Source: Nostoc spongiaeforme FACHB-130 (GTDB lineage Bacteria; Cyanobacteriota; Cyanobacteriia; Cyanobacteriales; Nostocaceae). From it: a stretch of DNA of 64,000 nt. The stretch spans positions 280,576 through 344,575 of the forward strand of contig NZ_JACJTB010000003.1 of the NCBI RefSeq assembly GCF_014698475.1. The letters are read 5' to 3'. Below the pieces are notes generated by a model. That model saw nothing but the letters and a program-made list of their open reading frames with translations. It was not told where the DNA came from and ran no database searches. A program made the translations under genes and the position numbers. Below are positions 17,226 through 26,091 of the stretch, piece after piece. Every line of letters starts with the position of its first letter. Position 1 is the stretch's first letter.

Positions 17226-18152
17226 TCAGTGATATTCCGGCTTGATATCTCGTAACATCAATTCATCAAGTGCTTGTTGAGGAGTAACTTCACCTTGGAG
17301 TAAGCGATAAACTTGCTCTGTAATTGGCATATAAATATTTTGCTGCTTGGCTAACTGCATCAGAACTTGGCAAGTATTAACTCCTTCGGCCGTTCCTGGC
17401 AAATTAGCGAGGACATTTGTCAGGGTTTGACCACCAGCCATTTGATAGCCGACTTGGTAGTTACGGCTCAAAGGACTATTGCAGGTAGCTAACAAATCTC
17501 CCAGACCAGACAAACCATAAAAAGTTTCCGTTTTCGCACCTAAAAAATTGCCGATGCGAACCATTTCTGTGAGTCCACGAGTGACTAAAGCGGCTTTGGC
17601 GTTGGTTCCCAATTTTAAGCCATCGCAGACACCAGATGCGATCGCCATCACATTCTTGAGGGTTCCCCCTAATTCCACACCCAGAGGGTCGGGATTTGTA
17701 TAAACTCGGAAACGTGGCGCAGAAAATATTAACTGCACTTTTTCCGCCGCAGTGGTGATGTTGCTGGCCACTACGGTTGCAGCTGGTAATGATTGTTGAA
17801 TTTCTGCTGATAAGTTCGGGCCAGATAATACCACTACTGGATGATCAGGAAATGCAGCTTGCCAAATTTGTGACGGCGTAGCAGTGGTTTGTGGTTCTAA
17901 GCCTTTGGTTGCTGTGACAAAAATTGTTTCTGGTGAAAGGGGACAAGATTTTACTTGCAAAGCAACATCTCTTACCCCTTTCATGGAAATAGCAGATAGC
18001 ACTATTTGAGCATTTTGGAGAACAGCTTCTAGTGTTTCTGTGCCATGACGTGACCATAGTCTAACTTTGTGACCATTGGCCTCTGCTAGATTTGCTAAAG
18101 CTGTACCCCAAGCACCTGCACCTAAAATTGCAATGGTAGTTTCTTGCACCAC
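17226..18152 (-). CDS. gpsA: NAD(P)-dependent glycerol-3-phosphate dehydrogenase (GpsA)
   Basis: 308 residues. It reduces dihydroxyacetone phosphate to sn-glycerol-3-phosphate, the backbone precursor of membrane glycerolipids. The N-terminal Rossmann fold carries ILGAGAWGTALANLAEANGH (residues 8-27); then come FVTATKGLEP, VVLSGPNLSAEI and LGGTLKNVMAIASGV (catalytic-lysine region), and the C-terminal helical domain with LSGLGDLLATC. The last residues are slightly shorter than in enterobacterial GpsA. A short repeat-rich gap separates it from lipA upstream on the same strand. Confidence 0.95.
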   Translation of the reverse strand: MVQETTIAILGAGAWGTALANLAEANGHKVRLWSRHGTETLEAVLQNAQIVLSAISMKGVRDVALQVKSCPLSPETIFVTATKGLEPQTTATPSQIWQAAFPDHPVVVLSGPNLSAEIQQSLPAATVVASNITTAAEKVQLIFSAPRFRVYTNPDPLGVELGGTLKNVMAIASGVCDGLKLGTNAKAALVTRGLTEMVRIGNFLGAKTETFYGLSGLGDLLATCNSPLSRNYQVGYQMAGGQTLTNVLANLPGTAEGVNTCQVLMQLAKQQNIYMPITEQVYRLLQGEVTPQQALDELMLRDIKPEYH

Positions 18153-18232
18153 TTTTATTAGTTATCAGTTATCAGTTATCAAGTCTACTCCCTGTTTACT
18201 GATGACTGATAACTGATTTATCAGCACTCAGC
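18153..18232. repeat. Repeat block spanning the lipA 3' end and the gpsA leader
   Basis: Tandem 'AGTTATC' heptamers (about 18161-18182) face 'GATAACTGA' (about 18206-18216), then 'CAGCACTCAGCACTC' (about 18222-18236). Together they form an inverted repeat with heptamer units. The right part overlaps the last codons of lipA. This is the same heptamer (GCACTCA/TGAGTGC) that occurs inside cobN and the GAF histidine kinase. Confidence 0.6.
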
Positions 18233-19101
18233 ACTCGTCTGGGATAACGTTCCATTAATTCCCGGACTTGTTCTGCATGATATGAGCTTCTGGTTAGGGG
18301 AGAAGAAACGACTTGCAAAAATCCGAGTTCTTCACCAAAGGCTTGCCATGCAGCAAATTGTTCTGGAGTAACGAAGGCATCGACTTGCAAATGTTTTTGA
18401 CTGGGTTGGAGATATTGCCCAATTGTCAAAATATCACAATCGACTGCCCGTAGGTCTTGCATCACTTGGCGAATTTCGCTATCGGTTTCGCCCAAGCCCA
18501 CCATGATGCCAGATTTAGTGTAGAGCCAAGGTGCTATTTGCCGCGATCGCTGCAATAATTCCAATGTGCGATCGTATTTTCCTTGGGGACGCACCCGACG
18601 ATACAGGCGGGGAACCGTTTCTGTATTATGGTTAACTACTTCTGGGTTAGCTTGTAGAATTATTGCCAAAGCATCCCAGTTACCACATAAATCAGGAATT
18701 AATACCTCAATTGTGGTGTGAGGTGACACATTCCGCACCGCCGTAATGCACTCCACAAACTGCGAAGCACCACCATCAGGTAAATCATCTCGGTTAACAG
18801 AAGTAATCACAACATGATTTAGCCTCATACGGCGGACAGCTTCGGCTAATCTGGCTGGTTCTGTAGGGTCTAAAGGTTTTGGTTTTTTCTCAAAATCAAT
18901 GTCACAGTAAGGACAAGCACGGGTACAAGCTGGCCCCATAATCAAAAAAGTGGCAGTACCAGCATTGAAGCACTCACCAATATTGGGACAGGATGCTTCC
19001 TCGCAAACTGTATTGAGTGCTAAATCCCGCAAAATTTCTTTAACGTTACCAACGCGCTCCCATTGAGGCGCTTTAACTCGCAACCAGTCTGGCTTTGTCA
19101 T
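18196..19101 (-). CDS. lipA: Lipoyl synthase (LipA)
   Basis: 301 residues. A radical SAM enzyme that inserts two sulfurs into protein-bound octanoyl groups to make lipoate for E2 and glycine-cleavage H proteins. It has the auxiliary-cluster motif [12 protein letters not shown] (about 33-44) and the radical SAM motif CTRACPYC (about 59-66), followed by [15 protein letters not shown] and [10 protein letters not shown]. The C-terminal residues after RYPRRVL ([10 protein letters not shown]) are encoded by the heptamer repeat that extends into the intergenic region, so the natural end may have been replaced. Nostoc-type cyanobacteria often have two lipA genes; which one this is cannot be told here. 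Confidence 0.93.
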   Translation of the reverse strand: MTKPDWLRVKAPQWERVGNVKEILRDLALNTVCEEASCPNIGECFNAGTATFLIMGPACTRACPYCDIDFEKKPKPLDPTEPARLAEAVRRMRLNHVVITSVNRDDLPDGGASQFVECITAVRNVSPHTTIEVLIPDLCGNWDALAIILQANPEVVNHNTETVPRLYRRVRPQGKYDRTLELLQRSRQIAPWLYTKSGIMVGLGETDSEIRQVMQDLRAVDCDILTIGQYLQPSQKHLQVDAFVTPEQFAAWQAFGEELGFLQVVSSPLTRSSYHAEQVRELMERYPRRVLSADKSVISHQ

Positions 19102-19503
19102 AAGTGTGCTAACTCAACAGTTTCAGCCTAATATGTCCCTAAAATGCTCATTTAATGCTCAAAATAGCAATATTTTGCATTTCAGGTTTATTTTTGAGCA
19201 TTATTTTGCACCCAAATAAAATGTTCAATCAAACGCTCAAAACATCTCAACAGTGGACACCAAGCCTAATAGAAGCTAGAGCAAGTCAAGTCGTGAGAGT
19301 CTAACTATTTTAATCCCATCTCACAGTGAAAAAAAGACTTATTAATCAAAAAAGCGAGTATTTTTACTTTCTTGCAATTTTTGAAAATATTGCTCAATTA
19401 TCTTTTCAACTGGCACTAGAAACAAAGCTTAACAAAATCCCCAGCACTTTATCAACTGGAGGAATGTTGTACTCTGTGAGCCAGATTGTGACGGTTTGAG
19501 ATT
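19102..19503. other. Gene-free region upstream of lipA
   Basis: AT-rich. Around 19145-19245 the hexamer TGCTCA or its complement TGAGCA recurs several times (AATGCTCATTTAATGCTCAA, TTGAGCATTA, AACGCTCAAAA), giving loose inverted repeats upstream of lipA. I see no gene. The right part, up to the IS remnant, may include further decayed coding sequence on the minus strand (reading TVTIWLTEYNIPPVDKVLG), which I cannot assign. Confidence 0.4.
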
Positions 19504-19599
19504 CTAGTTTGAGAAACTTATTTCTCCATTTTCTTCCAGTTTTAAGGCTTTTTGTAGTTTCTCTATTTGCTGAGAAGTTAAATGATTTTTTGCTGGCAT
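19504..19599 (-). pseudogene. Remnant of an IS630-type transposase N-terminus
   Basis: From the ATG at 19599 the frame reads MPAKNHLTSQQIEKLQKALK and soon ends at a stop. The opening MPAKNHL-[ST]-x-[EQ]-Q is one I associate with the helix-turn-helix start of cyanobacterial IS630-family transposases. Only about 31 codons survive; no catalytic DDE region or terminal inverted repeats are seen. It is therefore a relic rather than a mobile element. The identification is from memory and short. Confidence 0.4.
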
Positions 19600-19664
19600 T
19601 ATTCCATTTTTTTACTGAATTCAGCTTTTTATTATACCCAATTTAAATGCTTAACAGCTTAGCC

Positions 19665-19883
19665 CTATGGCAAAAGTCTGTATACAAATCGTGCTGTCTT
19701 ATACTGATCAAGTCTATGATGGTTATCTCCTAACCAACGGTTATGTAAGTTTTTTGCCTTTCCTACATACCAAATCACATTACTTTCATCTACAACATAA
19801 TATATTCCTGGTTGTTCGGGTAGTAATTCTCTACTTCTTAGGGCTATATTTGGTAATTTGAGAATGTATTCGTCTGCATTCAT
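19665..19883 (-). pseudogene. Truncated GIY-YIG nuclease-domain protein
   Basis: 72 codons. The sequence PGIYYVVDESNVIWYVGKAKNL is a clear GIY-YIG signature (GIYYV and WYVGK), followed by the conserved Arg of helix 1 (NLHNRW) and HHRLDQY. After FVYRLLP the frame stops; the usual Glu-containing second half of the roughly 90-residue GIY-YIG fold, and anything C-terminal, is missing. It lies next to an IS remnant, so a truncation is likely. Small stand-alone GIY-YIG proteins in cyanobacteria are longer. A short functional protein cannot be ruled out. Confidence 0.6.
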
Positions 19884-20270
19884 GGTTCTGTAGCTACTTA
19901 CTGATGTCTCTACAGTTAAGATTCCCCAATAGATTTACTAACAAACATAAATTTCTCTAAATGTTTTCTAAAACATGACACATTTTGTAAATTTAATATT
20001 TATTTCACAAATAAACTTACATTTTACTGTTATATTACTGCTAATATTTAACTATTTTTATGTAGGTCTAAATAGTTAAAATGAAGAGCGATCGCTTGAA
20101 TATCTATCTAGGCGATCGCTTGAAATTCTAGAGGAAATTATGTTGACTATTTATCATCAAATCATTTCATGCAACCAGTGAATGTAAAAAATAATAACTA
20201 ACCATTAACCTGATTTAATCTTTTGATAATCAAGTTTATACCGTTGTGGATTGAGAAAGGGTTTATAAAT
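19884..20270. other. Gene-free AT-rich region
   Basis: Between the GIY-YIG remnant and the ABC transporter. It contains two nearby HIP1-like octamers (about 20088-20096 and 20112-20119, GCGATCGCTTGAA repeated). No open frame or RNA structure is recognised. It probably holds the terminator of the ABC gene, though no strong hairpin is visible. Confidence 0.4.
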
Positions 20271-22088
20271 CTACTGATATCCGGCTGCTTGCAACAAAAA
20301 TAACTTGGCATAGATTCCCCCAGATTTCAGTAACTCTTGATGGGTACCTTGTTCTTTGACTTCGCCATGTTCAATCACCACAATTTTGTCAGCCATTCTG
20401 ACAGTAGAAAAGCGGTGAGAAATCAAAAACACCATTTGATTTTCCGTCAATGTGCGAAAATGATTAAAAATTTCAAATTCAGCTTGAGCATCAATAGCCG
20501 ATGTAGGTTCATCTAAAACTAAAATATCTGCTTGGGTACGCATAAAAGCACGAGCAAGGGCAATTTTTTGCCACTGTCCGCCAGATAATTCTTGTCCACC
20601 TTTAAACCAGCGACCAAGTTGAGTTTGAAAACTTTGCGGTAATTTTTCAATAAAAGAATGGGCTAATCCTTTTTGGGCTGCAATTTGCCAACGATGTTTA
20701 TCTTCGAGATTTTTAACGTCACCAACACCAATATTTTCACCCACTGTAAATTGATAACGCACAAAGTTTTGAAAAATCACACCAATGCGCCGCCGTAAAA
20801 TATCAACATCCCATTCTTGTAAATCCAAACCATCTAATAAAATTCGCCCGGAATCTGGGGTGTAAAGTCGAGTCAGCAGTTTAATTAAAGTAGTTTTACC
20901 GGAACCATTTTCACCAACAATTGCGAGTTTTTCTCCTGGTTTTAAATGTAGAGAGATATTTTTTAAAGCTGGTTTATTACTACCAGGATAAGTAAAAGAT
21001 ACATTCTCAAAGCGAACCCCATCTTGAGGCGATAAACCTTTGGTAGCATAACCCCAAGGCTGAGTAACTTTTTCTTCTAAGAAGTCGTAGAGGTTAGATA
21101 AATATAAATTATCCTCGTACATCCCACCAATGGAAGTCAGGGCGTTAGAAAAAGTAGACTGTCCTTGACGAAACACGGTGAGATACATAGTCATATCTCC
21201 CAAGGAAATTTTTCCCGCTACTGCTTCTAAAACTATCCATGCGTAGGCAATATAAAAAGCAATGGTACTGACTAAACTCAGTAGATATCCCCACAGCCCC
21301 CGGCGCAGAGTTAAGTCTTTGTCTTCGCCGAAAAGTTGATGAAAAACTTCCCGGTAACGTGCTAACAGCATTTCTCCTAGCTGGTAGAGTTTGATTTCGG
21401 TTGCAAAGTCTTCTCGTGCTAAGAGATTTTCGATGTAGTGTTGTTGACGAGTTTCTGGCGCACGCCAACTAAATAAGCGAAAGGCTTCACCTGCAAATCT
21501 AGTTTCGGCAATGAACGCAGGCATGGCTGCTACGATTAAAACTATGACAGCCCAAATGGAAAATTTGACTAACAATACACCGTAGGTAACGAGAGAAAGG
21601 GCGTTTTGGACTAAGCCAAATGTGCGGTTGACGAGAGAAAGGGGACGAACTGAGGCTTCGCGCCTAGCATTGGTCAGTTTGTCGTAAAATTCTGAGTCTT
21701 CAAACTGATGCAGTTCTAAAGTCAGGGCTTTTTCTAAGATGAGAACATTTACCCGTTGAGCAAGTAAAACCCGCAGTAAAGATTGACAAACAAGCAAACC
21801 GCGCTGACTACCAGCTAATAAAATAACTGCGATCGCTTCTAAGCCAACATACCATAAAGGGTGATAACCACCGACGACATTACCTTGCGCCGCCAATAAC
21901 ACAGCATCTACAATCAGTTTACCAATGTAGGCGATCGCAGCTGGTAAAAGTCCAGCTACTAAAGTTAACGTCGCCAAACTCAGCGTTAAACCACGACTGG
22001 TAGTCCACACTAAATTTATCGCCCGTCCACTGTAGCGAAAGACAGACAGAGATTGTCGCAGAGTGTTTCTTAGTTTTTTAGTCCCCAT
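20271..22088 (-). CDS. ABC exporter with fused membrane and ATPase domains
   Basis: 605 residues. The membrane domain (about 25-330, five or six helices) is followed by an ATPase domain (about 355-600) with Walker A VGENGSGKTTLIKLL, signature ELSGGQWQKIALARAF, Walker B ILVLDEPTSAID and the switch His in FLISHR. This is the half-transporter layout of lipid, peptide or drug exporters, which work as dimers in the plasma membrane. The substrate cannot be read from the sequence. The SDKTSFGK kinase gene starts 112 bases away on the opposite strand. No accessory peptidase or outer-membrane partner lies nearby. Confidence 0.9.
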   Translation of the reverse strand: MGTKKLRNTLRQSLSVFRYSGRAINLVWTTSRGLTLSLATLTLVAGLLPAAIAYIGKLIVDAVLLAAQGNVVGGYHPLWYVGLEAIAVILLAGSQRGLLVCQSLLRVLLAQRVNVLILEKALTLELHQFEDSEFYDKLTNARREASVRPLSLVNRTFGLVQNALSLVTYGVLLVKFSIWAVIVLIVAAMPAFIAETRFAGEAFRLFSWRAPETRQQHYIENLLAREDFATEIKLYQLGEMLLARYREVFHQLFGEDKDLTLRRGLWGYLLSLVSTIAFYIAYAWIVLEAVAGKISLGDMTMYLTVFRQGQSTFSNALTSIGGMYEDNLYLSNLYDFLEEKVTQPWGYATKGLSPQDGVRFENVSFTYPGSNKPALKNISLHLKPGEKLAIVGENGSGKTTLIKLLTRLYTPDSGRILLDGLDLQEWDVDILRRRIGVIFQNFVRYQFTVGENIGVGDVKNLEDKHRWQIAAQKGLAHSFIEKLPQSFQTQLGRWFKGGQELSGGQWQKIALARAFMRTQADILVLDEPTSAIDAQAEFEIFNHFRTLTENQMVFLISHRFSTVRMADKIVVIEHGEVKEQGTHQELLKSGGIYAKLFLLQAAGYQ

Positions 22089-22200
22089 TATTTTTATTTA
22101 TAGCGTAGAAACACTGAGTTGGGGTGATAAGTAAATTAAAGAGAATAACTCTTAACTCAACACAACGTATACTACTGATACATTCTGCCTGTAGCTTGAT

Positions 22201-24123
22201 ATGAGCCTGTGCATCAACCCTTTTTGCTCTAATCCAGAAAACCCGGATAATGATCATCACCGCTTTTGTCAAAGTTGTGGTTCCCAAATACTTCTCGAAG
22301 ACCGCTATCGGGTCATGCGCCTGTTAAGCGATAAAACTAGCTTTGGCAAAATCTATGAAGTCTATAGCAGGAGTACGCCAAAAATTCTCAAAGTTTTGAA
22401 AGAACATCTCAACGACCACTCGAAAGCAGTGGAACTTTTTCAAAAAGAGGCAAATGTTTTAAGCCAATTAAACCATCCCGGAATTCCTAAGATTGACTGT
22501 TATTTTCAATATCAAACTAGCAATGGATTCAAACTCCATTGTTTAGTAATGGAGAAAATTGATGGGGTGAATTTAGAAGAATGGTTACAACAACAAAGTT
22601 ATCAGCCGATTACAGAAAAACAGGCGATCGCTTGGTTAAAGCAATTAGCAGAAATATTAAATATAGTCCATAGTCAAGGTTGGTTTCATCGTGATATCAA
22701 ACCAGCCAACATTATGCTGCGAAATAATGGTCAATTAGTGTTAATTGATTTCGGCACTGCGAGAGATTCTACCCATACTTATTTAGCCAAATTAGGCGAA
22801 GGTAATCGCATTACAGCAGTATTTTCAGCCGGATATACTGCAACCGAACAAGCCAGTGGTCAAGCTGTACCCCAATCAGATTTCTTCGCCATTGGACGGA
22901 CTTTTGTTTATTTACTCACAGCACAATATCCACTGAGATTTTACAATGCCCGTGAAGATGTTTTAAACTGGCGTTCATCTGCCAATGTGTCACCAAAATT
23001 TGCCGATTTATTAGATAACTTAATGGCAAGAAAAGCCGCAGATAGACCACAAACTGCGGAAATTATTTTACAGCAGCTAATCCAACTAGAACAGGCAAGC
23101 ATACCCAAAACCACCCAGACTTCTAGATTTCCTAGAATCATCACTTTTGCGACTCTCTTATTTTTTGGTGGAGTATTGAGTTATGGTTTATCTCAATTAC
23201 CAAAACTGTCATTTCTACATCATAATCGAATAGAACATCTGCAACTAGACAAAACTATTAACGCTCACACCAACTACGTTAAAACCTTAGCAATTACTCA
23301 AGATGGTAAAACTTTAGTGAGTGGAAGTAGTGACAGATCCATTAAATTTTGGAACTTAGCAGATAACAGTTTAATTCGGGAAATATCTGCTCACAACAGT
23401 GGTGTAATTGCTGTAGCTATTAGTCCAGATAATCAAAGTTTAGCTAGTAGCAGTAATGACCAAACCATTAGAATTTGGAACTTGGCAAATGGGCAATTAA
23501 TTCACATGCTTAAAGGACATGAAGGCGCAGTTTGGTCAATAGCCATTACACCCGATGGACAAACATTAGCTAGTGGTAGTGGTGATAAAACTATCAAACT
23601 GTGGAACTTAAAAACTGGTCAGTTAATTAAGACTCTTCGCAACCATACTAGTTCTGTAATGTCATTAGCAATTAGTCCTGATGGCAAAACATTAGTTAGT
23701 GGTAGTAATGATAAAACCATTAAACTTTGGAATTTAGCCACTGGTGAACTAATTCAGACAATTTCTGCTCATGATGATGCTGTGATTTCTCTCGCTATTA
23801 GTAGAGATGGACAGACTTTAGTCAGTAGTAGTAATGATAAAACAATTAAAATTTGGAATTTAACAACAGGGGAATTAATTCAGACACTTACAGGTCATAA
23901 TGCCGCAGTTTTTGCTGTTGCCATTAGCCCAGATAGTAAAACTTTAGCCAGTGGTAGCGGTGATACAACAATTAAATTATGGAATTTGAATGATGGTAAA
24001 TTAATTAAAACACTGACAGGGCATACTACGACTGTTTATTCTGTAGTTTTTAGTCCCGATGCCCAAACTTTAGTTAGTGGTAGTAGTGACAAAAGTATCA
24101 AAATTTGGCGAATGCAACGATGA
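22201..24123 (+). CDS. Zinc-ribbon Ser/Thr protein kinase with seven WD40 repeats
   Basis: 640 residues. The N-terminus has a likely zinc ribbon (Cys4, Cys9, Cys23, Cys26). The kinase domain (about 35-295) has a lysine in PKILKVLKE, an intact catalytic loop HRDIKPANIM (His163-Asp165) and IDFGTA (Asp183). The glycine loop is atypical (LLSDKTSFGKIYEV). A membrane helix (about 310-328) precedes a C-terminal WD40 propeller of seven repeats (about 345-640), each with GH-x-x-x-V, SPDG and W-N/R-L signatures. Predicted role: cytoplasmic Ser/Thr phosphorylation, with the propeller on the far side of the membrane as sensor or scaffold. It is divergent from the ABC exporter and has a paralogue with the same N-terminus at 28212. 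Confidence 0.92.
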   Translation: MSLCINPFCSNPENPDNDHHRFCQSCGSQILLEDRYRVMRLLSDKTSFGKIYEVYSRSTPKILKVLKEHLNDHSKAVELFQKEANVLSQLNHPGIPKIDCYFQYQTSNGFKLHCLVMEKIDGVNLEEWLQQQSYQPITEKQAIAWLKQLAEILNIVHSQGWFHRDIKPANIMLRNNGQLVLIDFGTARDSTHTYLAKLGEGNRITAVFSAGYTATEQASGQAVPQSDFFAIGRTFVYLLTAQYPLRFYNAREDVLNWRSSANVSPKFADLLDNLMARKAADRPQTAEIILQQLIQLEQASIPKTTQTSRFPRIITFATLLFFGGVLSYGLSQLPKLSFLHHNRIEHLQLDKTINAHTNYVKTLAITQDGKTLVSGSSDRSIKFWNLADNSLIREISAHNSGVIAVAISPDNQSLASSSNDQTIRIWNLANGQLIHMLKGHEGAVWSIAITPDGQTLASGSGDKTIKLWNLKTGQLIKTLRNHTSSVMSLAISPDGKTLVSGSNDKTIKLWNLATGELIQTISAHDDAVISLAISRDGQTLVSSSNDKTIKIWNLTTGELIQTLTGHNAAVFAVAISPDSKTLASGSGDTTIKLWNLNDGKLIKTLTGHTTTVYSVVFSPDAQTLVSGSSDKSIKIWRMQR

Positions 24124-24320
24124 AATTTTTATTAGAAAAACTCAACAGGAAATAATTAAATCAAGTTGAATAAATATATTCTGTAAAGTTTTTAAATCTC
24201 ATGTTAATCTGGAAGATGAGATTTAAATTTGTGCCATAAAAATTGTGTTTAGTAAAAATAAGCTTATAGCGTAGCGCCCCAAGAATGTTTCGTTAATTAT
24301 GTAAAATTATAGATTTATTT

Positions 24321-24746
24321 ATGGAACCCAATAATTACAGAATTGAATACAAATTTCATTCAGTCATCATTGCAGAGGAAGCATTAAGCCGCAAAGCTTA
24401 TTACTATAAGATTTATGGCGAACTGTGTCATAACACTGGATTTGCTAATTCTGTTGAGGAAGCAGAAAAAGAAGCTAAAGAGAAAATTGACGAAAAATTT
24501 AATCTTATCGATAAAAAAGCAGCATTACACAGATATTCTGTAATGCGTGATTTTGAAAGCTTTGTTGAGTTATTATTACAACAACAACCAGAAATTTCTC
24601 AAGAACTTGCTTATAACGTAGCTGCTCAATTAGCTTTAGCTTCAACTTTAAAATATTTTACTAAAGAAGTATTAAGCAGCGATGTCAAGGATTCAGGAAC
24701 AGTAGATGCTGGTGGAGAACTCAACACAGATAACTTGCCAGAATAA
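24321..24746 (+). CDS. Hypothetical protein
   Basis: 141 residues, not recognised. It begins MEPNNYRIEYKFHSVIIAEE. The middle is charged and helical (SVEEAEKEAKEKIDEKF), and a helical C-terminal half follows (LLLQQQPEISQELAYNVAAQ). No signal peptide or membrane segment is seen. It lies between the WD40 kinase and infC in the same direction with gaps of 197 and about 125 bases, so co-transcription is uncertain. The composition supports real coding. Confidence 0.6.
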   Translation: MEPNNYRIEYKFHSVIIAEEALSRKAYYYKIYGELCHNTGFANSVEEAEKEAKEKIDEKFNLIDKKAALHRYSVMRDFESFVELLLQQQPEISQELAYNVAAQLALASTLKYFTKEVLSSDVKDSGTVDAGGELNTDNLPE

Positions 24747-24871
24747 ACTAAGATTCTATAGCAAATCAACATTCAGTATTTTCTGTCAGATGGCTGAAGA
24801 AACAGAGATAGTACTTGTGCTACCTTAGTAATACTTGCAAAGCAAAGTCGTTGAATAATTGAGAGGAAAAA

Positions 24872-25363
24872 ATTATCGTAGTCCAAAAGCAGCTAATTAA
24901 CTCGCAAATCAAGTCACCTCAAGTCTTCTTGATTGACCATGAAAATAACAATCGTGGTTTGATATCCACTTCTGAGGCTCTCAGGTTAGCCGAAAGTGTT
25001 GAGCTTGACTTAGTAATAGTCTCCCAAAACGAAGATACTCCAGTAGCAAAGATTCTCAATTATGGCAAACTTCAGTATCAAAAGAAGAAACGCCAAGGTT
25101 CAAGTGCTAGATCGACTGTAAAAGAAGTTCGGTTCCGTCCTAATGTTGGTGTGGGTGATTATAATTTGCGTATTAGTCAAGCACTTCAGTGGTTAAGTAA
25201 AGGCGATTCAGTAAAATTTGCGATTCGTTTAAGAGGTCGAGAAAACCAATATCGTCAGCAAGCTGGGGATATGCTAGACCGCATTGTCAATGATTTGGGT
25301 CAAGCTGGTAAAGTCCAGTCGCTTGATAAACGCGCACTGATTGTTCAGATTATGCCTGTTTAA
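24872..25363 (+). CDS. infC: Translation initiation factor IF-3 with a non-AUG start
   Basis: The frame contains the whole IF-3: an N-terminal domain (LINSQIKSPQVFLIDHENNN, then SEALRLAESVELDLVIVS), a lysine-rich linker and a C-terminal domain (VKEVRFRPNVGVGDYNLRI to RALIVQIMPV). The conserved LINSQIKSPQV part lies upstream of any ATG, GTG or TTG. The only in-frame codons available after the stop at 24860 are near-cognate: ATT (24872) and ATC (24875), 5 and 8 bases after a GAGAGG ribosome binding site at 24861. In E. coli infC starts with AUU, which makes IF-3 repress its own translation. From ATT the protein is 163 residues. IF-3 binds the 30S subunit and proofreads the start codon. Confidence 0.9.
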   Translation: MIVVQKQLINSQIKSPQVFLIDHENNNRGLISTSEALRLAESVELDLVIVSQNEDTPVAKILNYGKLQYQKKKRQGSSARSTVKEVRFRPNVGVGDYNLRISQALQWLSKGDSVKFAIRLRGRENQYRQQAGDMLDRIVNDLGQAGKVQSLDKRALIVQIMPV

Positions 25364-25529
25364 AATATCTTCAGTGTTTTACTAGGTAAAGCATATAAAC
25401 CAGCTCAGTGAAAACCTTTGTCGGCTAATTATATGCTTCTTCATATCGATTTGGTGTGAGCCATTTCTGATGGTGTTGCGGTGCTGCATCGATAATTATT
25501 AGTCCGCCACACAAATCATAATAGTTAAT

Positions 25530-25562
25530 AGATCCCCGACTTTTTCAAAAAATCGGGGATCT
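25530..25562. repeat. GATCCCCGA hairpin, copy 1
   Basis: AGATCCCCGA and TCGGGGATCT are perfect arms of a hairpin around a T/A-rich centre that can extend the stem. Copies with nearly the same arms and the same preceding AATA-AG context lie at 38913-38945 and 59955-59987. Here it is about 167 bases after infC and could end its transcript. The remaining bases of 25364-25678 hold no recognisable gene. Confidence 0.7.
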
Positions 25563-25678
25563 AAACACCCGCAGCCTATTAAAATCAATTGGGTGGATTG
25601 CTATTTAAATTAAAACTAGAAGAACGCTGAATTGTTTTGTGTTTAGCTTACTGATTCAGTACTCATGGTCATACTTGC

Positions 25679-25942
25679 CTAGATGCTGCTCACACAAAAA
25701 TCAATATGAGCGCGAATTGCTCGCTCGTAAACTACAGTCTGCTGTGTGCGTATTCCTACCGCCTGATATACCAACTTAATTTCTGGGAAGTTACTCCAGT
25801 ACATCAAAAAAATGTCTTTAGCAGGAGTAATTATTTCATAATTGTTCTCTTGCCTTTTTTTTCTGAGCTTACAATTATTTAGTTGTAATTTTTGTCTAAA
25901 TAATTTTTCAAATTCGGGAATTAAGCTTTCAGTAGTTTCCAT
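25679..25942 (-). CDS. Hypothetical protein
   Basis: 87 residues from the ATG at 25942 (a TTG six codons earlier is the alternative). An AGG-type ribosome binding site lies about 9 bases upstream of the ATG. The protein is mixed helical and polar (LIPEFEKLFRQKLQLNNCKL) and ends with AHIDFCVSSI. I do not recognise a family. It lies alone between infC and a PII-like gene. Codon use looks like its neighbours. It could be a real small gene or a chance frame. Confidence 0.45.
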   Translation of the reverse strand: METTESLIPEFEKLFRQKLQLNNCKLRKKRQENNYEIITPAKDIFLMYWSNFPEIKLVYQAVGIRTQQTVVYERAIRAHIDFCVSSI

Positions 25943-26091
25943 ACTTGATACACCTGGCAATTGTTTATTGAGGAAAAGATTATTCTGTAATATTACTGTG
26001 CATGACTTCAGCTATCTAAATATTAAAGCTAGTCATATCAAGGTTACGAATTTCCTAGCACTTTCCGGGGTTGAATAAAAGAAAAATTTAA

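Noticed and set aside
20088..20119. Origin or regulatory meaning of the two close GCGATCGC sites
   Set aside because: HIP1 octamers are abundant across this genome type; two close copies are not special.
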